NCBI RefSeq assembly: GCF_021026375.1
Contig: NZ_JAJNDB010000008.1
Span: 124,001-188,000 of the forward strand
DNA: 64,000 nt
From: Actinomycetospora endophytica
GTDB lineage: Bacteria; Actinomycetota; Actinomycetes; Mycobacteriales; Pseudonocardiaceae
Direction of reading: 5' to 3'
In this document: one piece after another, positions 46,599-54,215 of the stretch
How the letters are laid out: each line of letters opens with the position of its first letter
Position numbering within the stretch: position 1 is the first letter of the stretch
The notes under the pieces: model-generated
Database searches by the model: none
What the model saw: the letters and a program-made list of their open reading frames with translations, nothing else
What the model was told of the DNA's origin: nothing
Made by a program: the position numbers and the translations under genes

Positions 46599-47084
46599 TT
46601 ACTCGTCGGCGACCTGTGACGTCGTCGCCGCGGCCGCCGCGACCAGATCCGCGGGTGCCGTCTCCAGCTGCAGACCACGCTTGCCCGCGCTGCAGAAAAC
46701 CGTCTCGTGCTCCAGGGCGGAGGCGTCCACGACGACGGGCAGGCGCCGCTTCGTCCCGAGCGGGCTGATGCCGCCGGTGACGTAGCCGGTCAGGCGCTCC
46801 GCCGTCGTGGGGTCGGCCATCACCGCCTTCTTCCCGCCGCGCGCGGCCGCGAGCGCCTTGAGGTCGAGCGTGCCGGCCACCGGCACCATCGCCAGGACGG
46901 GCGTCCCGTCGACCTCCGCGACGAGCGTCTTGAACACCCGGCGCGGGTCGAGGCCGAGTGCCTCGGCCGCCTCGGCGCCGTAGGCAGCCACCCCCGGGGC
47001 CTCGTACGGGTGGGTCCGGTGGGTGATCCCGGCGCGCTCCAGGGCGCTCAGCGCGGGCGTCCCGCCGGAGGTTCGTCGCGCCAC
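46599..47084 (-). CDS. ybaK: YbaK/EbsC-type Cys-tRNA(Pro) deacylase
   Basis: Clears cysteine mischarged onto tRNA-Pro. The 161 residues match the YbaK family: [12 protein letters not shown], then [18 protein letters not shown] with the key Lys, and [17 protein letters not shown] as the conserved loop. No synthetase is fused, so it is a free-standing editing domain. GTG 47084 is chosen because a TAGCCT box lies 8 bases upstream on the minus strand. Confidence 0.9.
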   Translation of the reverse strand: MARRTSGGTPALSALERAGITHRTHPYEAPGVAAYGAEAAEALGLDPRRVFKTLVAEVDGTPVLAMVPVAGTLDLKALAAARGGKKAVMADPTTAERLTGYVTGGISPLGTKRRLPVVVDASALEHETVFCSAGKRGLQLETAPADLVAAAAATTSQVADE

Positions 47085-47092
47085 GGGCACGG

Positions 47093-47098
47093 AGGCTA
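47093..47098 (-). promoter_or_regulatory. -10 box TAGCCT for leaderless ybaK
   Basis: On the minus strand TAGCCT is followed by 8 bases and GTG 47084. Confidence 0.45.
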
Positions 47099-47367
47099 GC
47101 GGGGAATCGGCGCGGGGGCGTGGGCGTTCCGTCCTGCAGAGGCGCCGCGGTCGTCGTTGCCGCGGCCGAGGAGAGGTGACGATGCCAGCGATGACGATGG
47201 AGCGCGGCACGCAGCTCGGGGTGCGGAGCCCCGACGCGGCCGACGGGGTCGTGATCCTGCTCCCGGACACCGGCCCGAAGCACTCGGAGGAGGGTGCGGG
47301 AACGCTCGTGGGGGTAACCTCCCGGCGTTCCGACGCCGCGGCCGACGCGCGGCGCGAAGGGAGTCCG

Positions 47368-48087
47368 GTGGCCGAAGCCGTGCGCGCGGACCACGACGTG
47401 GCGACGAGCGACGCGACGGTGCCCGCTCAGCAGGACGGCACCGCGACGTCCGAGTCCGCCGTCGACCAGGGTGGGTCCACCCCCGCCGACCTCGAGACCG
47501 AGACCGTCGCCGAGCGGGCGGAGCGCTTCGAGCGCGACGTCATGCCGATGGTCGACCAGCTCTACGCGGCGGCGATGCGGATGACGCGCAACCCGCCGGA
47601 CGCGGAGGACCTCGTCCAGGAGACGGTCCTGAAGGCGTACTCGTCGTTCACGTCCTTCAAGCCGGGCACCAACCTGAAGGCCTGGCTGTACCGGATCCTG
47701 ACGAACTCCTACATCAACACCTACCGCAAGCGGCAGCGCCAGCCGCAGCAGAGCCCGACCGACGAGTTCACCGACTACCAGCTCTCGCAGTCCGCGGAGC
47801 ACAGCTCGTCGGGTCTGCCCTCGGCGGAGGTGGAGGCCCTCGACCGGCTGCCGGACACCGACATCCGTGACGCGCTGCAGGCCCTGCCGGACGACTTCCG
47901 GATGGCGGTCTACCTCGCCGACGTCGAGGGGTTCGCCTACAAGGAGATCGCGGAGATCATGGGGACGCCGATCGGCACCGTGATGTCCCGTCTCCACCGG
48001 GGCCGCAAGCAGCTGCGGGAGGCCCTGACCGGGACCGCGCGGGACCGTGGGTTCATTCGGGGCGAGGCTGAGGGGGTGCAGTCGTGA
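47368..48087 (+). CDS. sigR: Group-4 (ECF) sigma factor SigR/SigH, redox stress
   Basis: An ECF sigma factor (239 residues from GTG 47368) directing thiol-oxidative-stress genes. Region 2: [23 protein letters not shown]...[20 protein letters not shown]; region 4: [38 protein letters not shown]. The pairing with an HxxxCxxC anti-sigma factor identifies it. GTG 47368 follows AAGGGAG, but an in-frame ATG at 47182 also has a strong site (GGAGAGG) and would add 62 residues. Streptomyces SigR is known to have such a longer isoform. The stop overlaps rsrA (GTGA). Confidence 0.92.
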   Translation: MAEAVRADHDVATSDATVPAQQDGTATSESAVDQGGSTPADLETETVAERAERFERDVMPMVDQLYAAAMRMTRNPPDAEDLVQETVLKAYSSFTSFKPGTNLKAWLYRILTNSYINTYRKRQRQPQQSPTDEFTDYQLSQSAEHSSSGLPSAEVEALDRLPDTDIRDALQALPDDFRMAVYLADVEGFAYKEIAEIMGTPIGTVMSRLHRGRKQLREALTGTARDRGFIRGEAEGVQS

Positions 48088-48425
48088 GCTGCGGAGAACC
48101 CCACGAGACCGACTGCGACGAGGTCCTCGCCGAGGTCTGGCTGCTGCTCGACCACGAGTGCGGCGAGGAGCGCGACGCCCAGCTGCGGCGTCACCTCGAC
48201 GAGTGCGGGCCGTGCCTGGCCCGCTACGGGCTCGAGGAGAAGGTCAAGATGCTGCTGGCCCGCACCTGCGGCGGGGACCGCGCTCCCGAGGAGCTGCACT
48301 CCAAGCTCCGCGAGCGGATCCGCGCGACGGTGCTGGAGCAGGCGCAGGTCAGCGTCGAGCGGACGCCGTCGGGCACCGTGGTCGAGGTGAACCAGACCCG
48401 CGTCGAGACCTGGCGCCGCACGTAG
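48084..48425 (+). CDS. rsrA: Zinc-containing redox-sensing anti-sigma factor RsrA/RshA
   Basis: Binds SigR under reducing conditions and releases it when its thiols oxidise. The 113 residues carry the ZAS motif H37-x3-C41-x2-C44, plus C3, C11 and a nearby acidic/helical region. The C-terminal part after residue 80 is less conserved. Coupled to sigR by GTGA overlap. A strong terminator follows at 48435-48473. Confidence 0.92.
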   Translation: MSCGEPHETDCDEVLAEVWLLLDHECGEERDAQLRRHLDECGPCLARYGLEEKVKMLLARTCGGDRAPEELHSKLRERIRATVLEQAQVSVERTPSGTVVEVNQTRVETWRRT

Positions 48426-48434
48426 GCACCACAC

Positions 48435-48473
48435 ACGAAGGGCCCCGGAGAGACTCTCTCCGGGGCCCTTCGT
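48435..48473 (+). terminator. Strong terminator hairpin after rsrA
   Basis: A perfect 19-bp complementary stem starting ACGAAGGGCCCC (48435-48453 with 48455-48473) with a minimal loop. It lies between convergent rsrA and the bL37 gene, so it may serve both. Same core as the terminators at 25164 and 50477. Confidence 0.8.
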
Positions 48474-48496
48474 CGTTCGTGGGCACGGTGCCCGCC

Positions 48497-48571
48497 TCAG
48501 CTGTTGGGGCGCTTGCCGTGGTTCGAGCTCTTCTTCTTGCGGTCCCGCTTCTGGCGTGCGCGCTTCGACAT
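48497..48571 (-). CDS. Ribosomal protein bL37 (24 residues)
   Basis: A 24-residue, strongly basic peptide starting MSKRARQKRDRKKKS and ending GKRPNS, which is the sequence type of the small actinobacterial 50S protein bL37. The ATG at 48571 and TGA at 48497-48499 are clear; a GGGAAG lies upstream. It lies between sigR-rsrA and the biotin-carrier gene. Too short for automatic gene finders, it is easily missed. Confidence 0.88.
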   Translation of the reverse strand: MSKRARQKRDRKKKSSNHGKRPNS

Positions 48572-48631
48572 GTGGCCATCTTCCCACGAGGGTCAGGTGT
48601 CTCATGAGGGCGAGGGCGGTCCGGTCGGTGG

Positions 48632-48637
48632 TTGGAT
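48632..48637 (+). promoter_or_regulatory. -10-like box TTGGAT for a leaderless biotin-carrier transcript
   Basis: TTGGAT is 7 bases before GTG 48645, and this choice gives the protein start expected for the family rather than ATG 48636. Confidence 0.4.
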
Positions 48638-48644
48638 GTCGGTC

Positions 48645-48878
48645 GTGGCTGACGAGATCCGCGCGGAGATGGTCGCGAACGTCCTCGAGGTCGTCGCCCG
48701 TGAGGGCACCCGGGTGAGCGACGGCGACACCGTCGTGCTCCTCGAGTCGATGAAGATGGAGATCCCCGTCCTGACGGAGATCGAGGGAACGGTCGTGTCG
48801 GTGGCGGTCAAGGAGGGCGACGTGGTGCAGGGCGGCGACCTCATCGCCGTCATCGAGCGGGCCGCGGAGTCCGAGTGA
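48645..48878 (+). CDS. Biotin/lipoyl-attachment carrier protein (TB7.3 type)
   Basis: A 77-residue single-domain biotinyl carrier: VVLLESMKMEIPVLTEIEGTV, with the modified lysine K37 in ESMKM, and a C-terminal EGDVVQGGDLIAVIE strand. Stand-alone carriers of this kind (mycobacterial TB7.3, Rv3221c) may serve acyl-CoA carboxylases; the partner is unknown. The next gene starts 11 bases downstream. Confidence 0.9.
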   Translation: MADEIRAEMVANVLEVVAREGTRVSDGDTVVLLESMKMEIPVLTEIEGTVVSVAVKEGDVVQGGDLIAVIERAAESE

Positions 48879-48888
48879 GCGCTCGTTC

Positions 48889-50421
48889 ATGTCGACGCTG
48901 AGCTTCCTGCTCGCGACGCACACCGAGCTCTCCGGGGACGAGGTCGCGCACCTGCAGCGGCTGGCCTCGGAGTGGCAGCTGCTCTCCGACCTGTCGTTCG
49001 CGGACTTCCTGCTCTGGGTGCCGGTGACGGTGCCGGACGGGCCCGACGGCGTCGCGACCGGTCCGCACGCGGCCGCGACGTTCCTCTGCGTCGCCCACAG
49101 CCGGCCCACGACGGCGCCGACCGCGCATCCCGACGACATGGTCGGCGGTACCTCGTCCGCCGCGCAGCACCCGCAGCTCGTGCGCGCCCTCGGCGACACC
49201 ACGATGCGCCGCGAGGAACAGCCGCGCTGGCACCGCGGGCGGTCGATCCGCCGCGAGGTCGTCCCCGTCGGTTACGAGGGCCGCATGATCGCCGTGCTGG
49301 GCCGCGACACCAACCTGGCCGCCCCCCGCGTCCCGTCGACCCTCGAGATCTCCTATCTCGCGGTGGCGGGCGACCTCTGCCAGATGATCGCGGACGGCAC
49401 GTTCCCGACCGCCGAGACCGTCGACGAAGGGCGCTCGACGCCACGGGTGGGCGACGGGCTCGTCCGGGTCAGCGCCGTCGGCACGGTCCTCTACGCGAGC
49501 CCGAACGCCGCCTCGGCGTTCCACCGGCTCGGCTGGGCCGACGAGCTGGTGGGAGCCGACCTGCCGACGGTGGCCCGCAAGGTGTCCGCCGACCCGTTCG
49601 AGGGCGCCGAGGTCGTCACGCTCCTGCGGGATGCGCTCGCCGGTACCCCGTCCGCCCGCGTCGAGGTGGAGAGCCGCGGCGCGACCGCGGTCGTCCGGGC
49701 GCTGCCGCTGCGCCCGCGCGGGGTGCCCGGCGGCGCGCTCGTGCTCGTGCGCGACGTGACCGAGGTCCGTCGTCGGGACCGCGCCCTGATGAGCAAGGAC
49801 GCCACGATCCGCGAGATCCACCACCGGGTGAAGAACAACCTGCAGACGGTGGCCGCGCTCCTGCGCCTGCAGGCCCGCCGGACCCCTCACGACGAGGCCC
49901 GCTCCGCGCTGACCGAGTCGATGCGCCGGGTCGCGTCGATCGCGCTGGTCCACGAGGCACTCGCGGCGTCGGTCGACGAGCGGGTGGACATCGACGAGGT
50001 GCTGGCCGGCGTCGTGCCGATGATGAACGACGTGGTGCGCCCCGGCGCGGGCGTCGAGATGCGCCGGGAGGGCCGCGCCGGCGTGCTCCCTGCGGTGATG
50101 GCGACCCCGCTCGTCATGGTCGTCACCGAGCTGGTCTCGAACGCCCTCGAGCACGGCTTCGGGGAGGGGACGACGGGCGCCGTCCGGATCGTCTCGACCC
50201 GCAGCGCGAGCCGCCTGCTCGTCGAGATCGTCGACGACGGCCGCGGCCTGCCCGAGACCTTCTCCCTGGAGCGGGCGCCGGGACTCGGGCTGCAGATCGT
50301 CCGCACGCTCGTGGACTCCGAGCTCGGCGGCACGCTCAGCCTGCGCCCCGACGCCGAGGGCGGGACGCGCGCCGAGCTGACGATCCCGCTGCCGCACCGT
50401 GGGGACCCCCGCGGCCGCTGA
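48889..50421 (+). CDS. Cytoplasmic sensor histidine kinase, PdtaS-like (GAF-PAS-HisKA_2-HATPase)
   Basis: A 510-residue soluble kinase without membrane segments: an N-terminal GAF-like domain (residues about 10-165), a PAS-like domain (about 185-290), a HisKA_2 domain with REIHHRVKNNLQTVAALL (phosphoacceptor H311 or H312), and a HATPase domain (TELVSNALEHGFG, DDGRGLPE, GLGLQIV). In mycobacteria PdtaS (Rv3220c) signals to PdtaR, an RNA-binding antiterminator; no pdtaR gene is in this window. ATG 48889. Followed by the terminator at 50477-50527. Confidence 0.88.
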   Translation: MSTLSFLLATHTELSGDEVAHLQRLASEWQLLSDLSFADFLLWVPVTVPDGPDGVATGPHAAATFLCVAHSRPTTAPTAHPDDMVGGTSSAAQHPQLVRALGDTTMRREEQPRWHRGRSIRREVVPVGYEGRMIAVLGRDTNLAAPRVPSTLEISYLAVAGDLCQMIADGTFPTAETVDEGRSTPRVGDGLVRVSAVGTVLYASPNAASAFHRLGWADELVGADLPTVARKVSADPFEGAEVVTLLRDALAGTPSARVEVESRGATAVVRALPLRPRGVPGGALVLVRDVTEVRRRDRALMSKDATIREIHHRVKNNLQTVAALLRLQARRTPHDEARSALTESMRRVASIALVHEALAASVDERVDIDEVLAGVVPMMNDVVRPGAGVEMRREGRAGVLPAVMATPLVMVVTELVSNALEHGFGEGTTGAVRIVSTRSASRLLVEIVDDGRGLPETFSLERAPGLGLQIVRTLVDSELGGTLSLRPDAEGGTRAELTIPLPHRGDPRGR

Positions 50422-50476
50422 GCGGCGCCGTGCGGCCCCGGAAACCGCAGCGGCCGGGTCGCAGCGGCCCCGGAAC

Positions 50477-50527
50477 GAGCGAAGGGCCCCTCCGGTCGAA
50501 TAGATCGACCGAAGGGGCCCTTCGCTC
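50477..50527 (+). terminator. Strong bidirectional terminator between pdtaS-like gene and whiB1
   Basis: Arms 50477-50499 and 50505-50527, nearly perfect 23-bp stem with one mismatch and one GT pair, loop of 5 bases. It begins GAGCGAAGGGCCCC. It lies between convergent genes. Confidence 0.85.
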
Positions 50528-50609
50528 AGGTCCTGCAGGTTCCCGCCGGCCTGGGGCGGACGCGTGGGGAGCGAGCGTCCGCCGCTCTACCGGCCGGCGG
50601 GGGTCGGGC

Positions 50610-50858
50610 TCAGGCCTGCGCGTCGACGCGGACGCCGTAGCGCTTCATGGCGCGACGCTCGTCCTCGTCCGCACCGCCCCAGACGCCGGCGTCCTGACCG
50701 GACTCGAGCGCCCAGCTCAGGCACTCCGACATCGCGGGGCAGCGGCGGCACACGGCCTTGGCCTGTGCGATCTGCGAGAGCGCGGGGCCGCTCGTCCCGA
50801 CCGGGAAGAACAGTTCCGGGTCCTCGTCGCGGCAAGCAGCTTCGTTCCGCCAGTCCAT
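50610..50858 (-). CDS. whiB1: WhiB-family iron-sulfur regulator WhiB1
   Basis: An 82-residue WhiB1-type protein: cysteines C9, C37, C40 and C46, the GVWGG turn and the basic segment RRAMKRYG, in the order of mycobacterial WhiB1 (an essential NO-sensitive [4Fe-4S] regulator that binds SigA region 4). ATG 50858 follows GAGGAG with a 9-base spacer. It follows the sensor kinase as Rv3219 does Rv3220c. The long gap upstream holds candidate operator palindromes. Confidence 0.95.
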   Translation of the reverse strand: MDWRNEAACRDEDPELFFPVGTSGPALSQIAQAKAVCRRCPAMSECLSWALESGQDAGVWGGADEDERRAMKRYGVRVDAQA

Positions 50859-50990
50859 CGTGCTGGTCTCCTCGCTGGGTGCGCGCTCGGGGTGCGCACC
50901 GGGTTGCGGTGGTCATCGGCGATTCCTTCGGGGCGGAATCGCCCGGGGCCTCCAACGGCCCCTGTGCTGTTCTCGTCGTACTGGGGAGCC

Positions 50991-51011
50991 GGTCCGCAAA
51001 ATGTCCGGACC
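50991..51011. promoter_or_regulatory. Inverted repeat upstream of whiB1
   Basis: GGTCCG (50991-50996), 9-base spacer CAAAATGTC, CGGACC (51006-51011). It is about 133 bases upstream of the whiB1 start. Operator or RNA hairpin in the leader. Confidence 0.4.
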
Positions 51012-51072
51012 TGCGGCAACCGTGCCGCCGGCCGAACACCCTGGCGTGTCCGCCTCCCTCGCCCTCGGTCGG

Positions 51073-51089
51073 CGGAGACAATGTCTCCG
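51073..51089. promoter_or_regulatory. 17-bp near-perfect palindrome upstream of whiB1
   Basis: CGGAGACA-A-TGTCTCCG has 8-bp arms around one central base, the shape expected for a dimeric-regulator operator. It lies 215 bases upstream of the whiB1 start. Confidence 0.5.
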
Positions 51090-51464
51090 GCTTCCCGTGG
51101 ACCCGGCCGGGCAGTTCTGCTGGTGCATTCCTGCCCGGCTCTCGCGGGGGATGTCCAAGAATCTGCAGGACGATCGCCTCTGGATCGAGTCCCAAGCGGC
51201 TCGACGGGCTTGGTCGGTCGGTGAGCGGATATCGGCGCACCGTGACGGCTCGGTCACTGCGACGAGCGGAAAAAGCCGCACGACGAGGCGTCGACCCGGG
51301 CGACGGGGGGCGACGAGCGGTCGCTAGGATCACCGCAGGAGCCCCGTCGGCCCGGATCCGACCCGCTGAGGTCCCCCGATGGCCGGATACAGCCCCCGTT
51401 CGTCGGGTTACGGAGGGCATCCGGCGGCCCGTTCACCGCACGGGCGTGACCTGGCTCACTTCGA

Positions 51465-52385
51465 CTAGACGACGACGCGCAGCGCGCCAGGCACCGCGAG
51501 GAACTCCACGTCGCTGCGGCGCCCGAGGTGGTCGCCGTCCACCTGCAGGTTCACCGGCTCCTCCGAGACGATCCGCAGCGCGGAGACGTCGTCGTCGCGC
51601 AGGACGGAGTCCAGCTGACCGAAGCCGTCCTCCGAGAGGATCTGGCGGACGATCCGCCCGATCGTCGGCAGGCCCAGGGAGCGCAGCCCGAACAGGCCGA
51701 GCCCGGTGTCGAACGAGCACCCGGGGTTGGTGCGCACCGCCCGGCCGCCGAGATAGGTCCACGGGTCGGTGTTGGAGACCAGGGCGAGCTTGACGTCCTC
51801 GACCGGATCCCGCCCCGGGATCTCGACCCGCAACGACGGCGGCCTCGCGCGCGCCGTCGTCCACCGCCGGATCGAGGTGGCGACGTAGCGGGCCGGCGTC
51901 GCCTCGCGGCCCTTGTCGCGCGCGTGCTCCATCGCCGAGATGACGTCCGCATCCCAGCCGAGCCCGGCGTTGAAGCTGAACCACCGCTCGTCCGCCCGCC
52001 CGAGGCCCACCGTGCGGCTCCGCCCGGCGGCGAGCGCCTCCAGGAGCTGGTGCGTGGCCTCCAGGGGGTCGCGCGCGGCACCGAGGGCGCGGGCGAAGAC
52101 GTTCGCCGACCCGCCGGGCACCACGCCCAGCGCGGGCACCCGGTCGCCGGGGCCGTCGACGAGCAGGCCGTTGAGGGCCTCGTTGACGGTGCCGTCGCCG
52201 CCGAGCACGACGACGAGGTCGACGCCCTCGGTCGAGGCCCGTGCCGCCAGCTCCGCGGCGTGGCCCCGGTAGCGGGTGGCCACCACCTCGAGCTTCACCT
52301 CGCTGGCGAGGGCGTGGGCGATGACGTCGCGTCCGGCTGCCGTGGTGGTGGTGGCCGAGGGGTTGGCCACGAGCAGGGCGCGCAC
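51465..52385 (-). CDS. Diacylglycerol-kinase-family lipid kinase
   Basis: A 306-residue cytoplasmic kinase of the DAGK catalytic family: VRALLVANPSATT (N-terminal strand), the ATP-site GGDGTVNEALNG, GVVPGGSANVFARALG, and GLGWDADVI. The likely substrate is diacylglycerol or a related lipid (sphingosine-kinase-like). GTG 52385 is chosen because TACGGT lies 7 bases upstream; GTG 52394 is the alternative. Divergent from the small membrane-protein gene. Confidence 0.88.
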   Translation of the reverse strand: MRALLVANPSATTTTAAGRDVIAHALASEVKLEVVATRYRGHAAELAARASTEGVDLVVVLGGDGTVNEALNGLLVDGPGDRVPALGVVPGGSANVFARALGAARDPLEATHQLLEALAAGRSRTVGLGRADERWFSFNAGLGWDADVISAMEHARDKGREATPARYVATSIRRWTTARARPPSLRVEIPGRDPVEDVKLALVSNTDPWTYLGGRAVRTNPGCSFDTGLGLFGLRSLGLPTIGRIVRQILSEDGFGQLDSVLRDDDVSALRIVSEEPVNLQVDGDHLGRRSDVEFLAVPGALRVVV

Positions 52386-52392
52386 GGCACTC

Positions 52393-52398
52393 ACCGTA
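52393..52398 (-). promoter_or_regulatory. -10 box TACGGT for the leaderless lipid kinase gene
   Basis: On the minus strand TACGGT is followed by 7 bases and GTG 52385. The partner divergent promoter (52460-52465) is 62 bases away. Confidence 0.5.
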
Positions 52399-52459
52399 GC
52401 GCCGGGCCGCGCGGCGTTGGGCCGGGCGTGGTGCACGGATCGCTCGGAACGGGCCGACC

Positions 52460-52465
52460 TAGGCT
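52460..52465 (+). promoter_or_regulatory. -10 box TAGGCT for a leaderless membrane-protein gene
   Basis: TAGGCT ends 7 bases before GTG 52473. Confidence 0.55.
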
Positions 52466-52472
52466 GGGGGAC

Positions 52473-52859
52473 GTGTCCGGTGCGCCCGTCCCGCCGCCCG
52501 CTCCCGAGGCGGCGGCGCCCCCGCGATCGCTCGTGATCGCGGCGCTCGGTGCGGCGCTGGAGGGCCTCGCGCTGTTCGTGGGCGGCGTCGTCGCGCTGAT
52601 CGTCGAGGGCACCCCCCAGGTGTGGGGGTTCGTCGTGCTGCTGGGGGTCGGCGTCGCCGCGGCCGGCGTCGCGCTCGCGCGGGGCGCGCGGGGTGCCCGC
52701 GGCCCCGTCGTCGTGGTGCAGCTGCTCGGTCTCGGCGTCGCCTTCTACGCGGGGGTGACGAGCGAGCGCCCGGAGTGGGGCGTACCGATCGCGGTCGTGT
52801 GCCTGGCGATCCTCGTGGGGGTGCTCACCCGGGCCGGCCGGGACTGGGCCGAGCAGTAG
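52473..52859 (+). CDS. Small membrane protein, unknown function
   Basis: A 128-residue protein with a Pro/Ala-rich N-terminus (about 18 residues) followed by four hydrophobic helices: near residues 19-40, 48-66, 75-90 and 103-120. No catalytic motif. It resembles small actinobacterial integral membrane proteins of unknown role. Leaderless start; its TAG stop forms the first bases of hairpin C. Confidence 0.7.
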   Translation: MSGAPVPPPAPEAAAPPRSLVIAALGAALEGLALFVGGVVALIVEGTPQVWGFVVLLGVGVAAAGVALARGARGARGPVVVVQLLGLGVAFYAGVTSERPEWGVPIAVVCLAILVGVLTRAGRDWAEQ

Positions 52860-52933
52860 GTGCGCTCCGCGCTCGTGAGCAGTAAGTGAGGCTCTGGCAT
52901 CAATTACTGCTCACAAGCGCGTCAGCGCACCTA
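52857..52933 (+). repeat. Hairpin repeat C (TAGGTGCGC family)
   Basis: The outer arms TAGGTGCGC...GCGCACCTA pair almost fully, and the middle TGAGCAGTAA/TTACTGCTCA pairs exactly; the central part is degenerate. Both flanking genes use TAG stops that are the outermost triplets of the element: plus-strand 52857-52859 and minus-strand 52931-52933. Probable bidirectional terminator. Confidence 0.8.
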
Positions 52934-53566
52934 CCGGTCAGCCGGCGGGGGCGGCGGTTCGACGAGCCCGCCGGGCGCGTTGAGCAGGTCGATGCGGTGG
53001 CTGCCGCGCTCGTGGCCCAGCACGGTCACCGAGGCCGGGTCGAAGGCGAAGCCCACCCCCGCGGCCGGCGTCAGGCCCAGGTAGCGCGCGATGAGCACCC
53101 GGCCGGCGTGCCCGTGGCCGACGAGCACGACGTCGCGCGAGGCGAGCTCACGATCGGCGTCGGCGATCACCCCGTCGATCCGCTGCGCGATCTGCGGCGC
53201 GGTCTCGCCGTGCGGCACCGGGTGGGTCCAGACGGTCCAGCCGGGATCCTCGGTGCGGATGTCGGGCGTGGTGCGGCCCTCGTAGTCGCCGTAGTCCCAC
53301 TCACCGAGGTCCTCGCGGATCGCGTCCGGCTCCAGGCCCGCCAGCGCGGCGGTGTCGCGGGCGCGACGCCGTGGGCTGCACCAGACCACCGGCGGCGCGA
53401 TGTCGGTGCCCCGCAGCGTGGTCAGCAGCCGACCCGCCGTGCGGGCCTGCTCCTCGCCGCGCGGGGTCAGCGGGATGTCGGTGAGCCCGGTGTGCTTCCC
53501 GTTCGCCGACCACTCGGTCTCCCCGTGGCGCAGCAGGAAGATGCGCCCGACCGGACTCTCGCTCAC
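52931..53566 (-). CDS. Histidine phosphatase superfamily protein (acid phosphatase, Rv3214/gpm2 type)
   Basis: A 211-residue histidine phosphatase: catalytic RHGETEW (phosphohistidine), SPRRRARDTA, and VGHGHAGRVLIARYL with the second catalytic His. The length is shorter than cofactor-dependent phosphoglycerate mutase, fitting a phosphatase such as Rv3214. Substrate is not readable. GTG 53566 follows GAGGAG. Its TAG stop is the outer end of hairpin C. Confidence 0.88.
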   Translation of the reverse strand: MSESPVGRIFLLRHGETEWSANGKHTGLTDIPLTPRGEEQARTAGRLLTTLRGTDIAPPVVWCSPRRRARDTAALAGLEPDAIREDLGEWDYGDYEGRTTPDIRTEDPGWTVWTHPVPHGETAPQIAQRIDGVIADADRELASRDVVLVGHGHAGRVLIARYLGLTPAAGVGFAFDPASVTVLGHERGSHRIDLLNAPGGLVEPPPPPADR

Positions 53567-53644
53567 CGCGACTCCTCTCGAGGCCCGACGCACGACGCGC
53601 CCGCCCCGAGCCGGGACGGGCGCGTCGCCAAGTGCGTCGAGGGC

Positions 53645-54052
53645 TCAGCCCTTCTTGGTCTCCCAGAAGATGTCCGAGATCTCGCCGATGTAGCCGAGCA
53701 GCTCGTCACCGGTCTTCGGGTCGTTCGAGCCCTTGGTGCCGGTGGCCCCCGCGGCCTTCGTGGCCTTGTTGAACAGCTCGTGGAGCTGCGGGTACTTCTC
53801 GAAGTGCGGCGGCTTGAAGTAGTCGGTCCACAGCACCCAGAGGTGGTGCTTGACGAGGTCGGAGCGCTCCTCCTTGATCTGGATGGCGCGCTCCCTGAAC
53901 GACGGGTCCTCGTTGCCCTGGTACTTCTCCTGGATCGCCTTGACCGACTCGGCCTCGATCCGGGCCTGAGCCGGGTCGTACACGCCGCAGGGGAGGTCGC
54001 AGTGAGCGGTGGCCTCAAGGTTCGTACGGAGGATGCTCGTGAGCAGTCCCAT
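53645..54052 (-). CDS. sodN: Nickel superoxide dismutase
   Basis: Converts superoxide to hydrogen peroxide and oxygen. The 135-residue precursor has a 16-residue propeptide; the mature protein must start at H17, giving the nickel hook HCDLPCGVYDP (His1, Cys2 and Cys6 of the mature form). The four-helix body and C-terminal FWETKKG fit the family. ATG 54052 follows GGGAGG. The propeptide must be removed by SodX, encoded divergently next door. Typically nickel-induced and cytoplasmic in Streptomyces. Confidence 0.96.
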   Translation of the reverse strand: MGLLTSILRTNLEATAHCDLPCGVYDPAQARIEAESVKAIQEKYQGNEDPSFRERAIQIKEERSDLVKHHLWVLWTDYFKPPHFEKYPQLHELFNKATKAAGATGTKGSNDPKTGDELLGYIGEISDIFWETKKG

Positions 54053-54079
54053 GTCGCCTCCCAAACTCCCCTCTGACGG

Positions 54080-54098
54080 GGAACACGATGATCGTTCC
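54080..54098. promoter_or_regulatory. Candidate operator between sodN and sodX
   Basis: GGAAC...GTTCC (54080-54084, 54094-54098) encloses a perfect palindrome ACGATGATCGT (54085-54095). It lies 28 bases upstream of the sodN start in the divergent gap. It could be a nickel- or redox-responsive site; it does not clearly match the published Nur box. Confidence 0.5.
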
Positions 54099-54215
54099 GA
54101 CCGTGGCCCAACCTACTCCCGTGCGGCCCGCCGGGCAGCCGCGCGGACGTGACCGTCAACCCGTGTGGCGACGGACGGCACCGGGAATCATCACCGCTGG
54201 TCGGGAGGGCTGTCG

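Larger units (their letters stand above)
50859..51464. other. 606-bp gene-free region upstream of whiB1
   Basis: No ORF here has credible coding character: possible frames of up to about 120-190 codons are rich in Arg, Pro and Ser and carry no motif. The region holds two palindromes (50991-51011, 51073-51089) and a TAGGAT hexamer (51325-51330, plus strand) with no start codon at leaderless distance. It is probably the long regulatory region and leader of whiB1, perhaps with a small RNA. Confidence 0.5.

Noticed and set aside
47298..47329. SigR-type autoregulatory promoter (GGGAAC...GTT) inside the sigR upstream region
   Set aside because: The spacer is 23 bases, not the 18 or so expected for SigR promoters.
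50913..51281. Possible small gene upstream of whiB1 (122 codons, minus strand)
   Set aside because: No ribosome site, Arg/Ser/Pro-rich composition, no motif; more consistent with a regulatory gap.
51325..51330. TAGGAT hexamer as a leaderless promoter
   Set aside because: No start codon 6-9 bases downstream and the next gene on this side is on the other strand.
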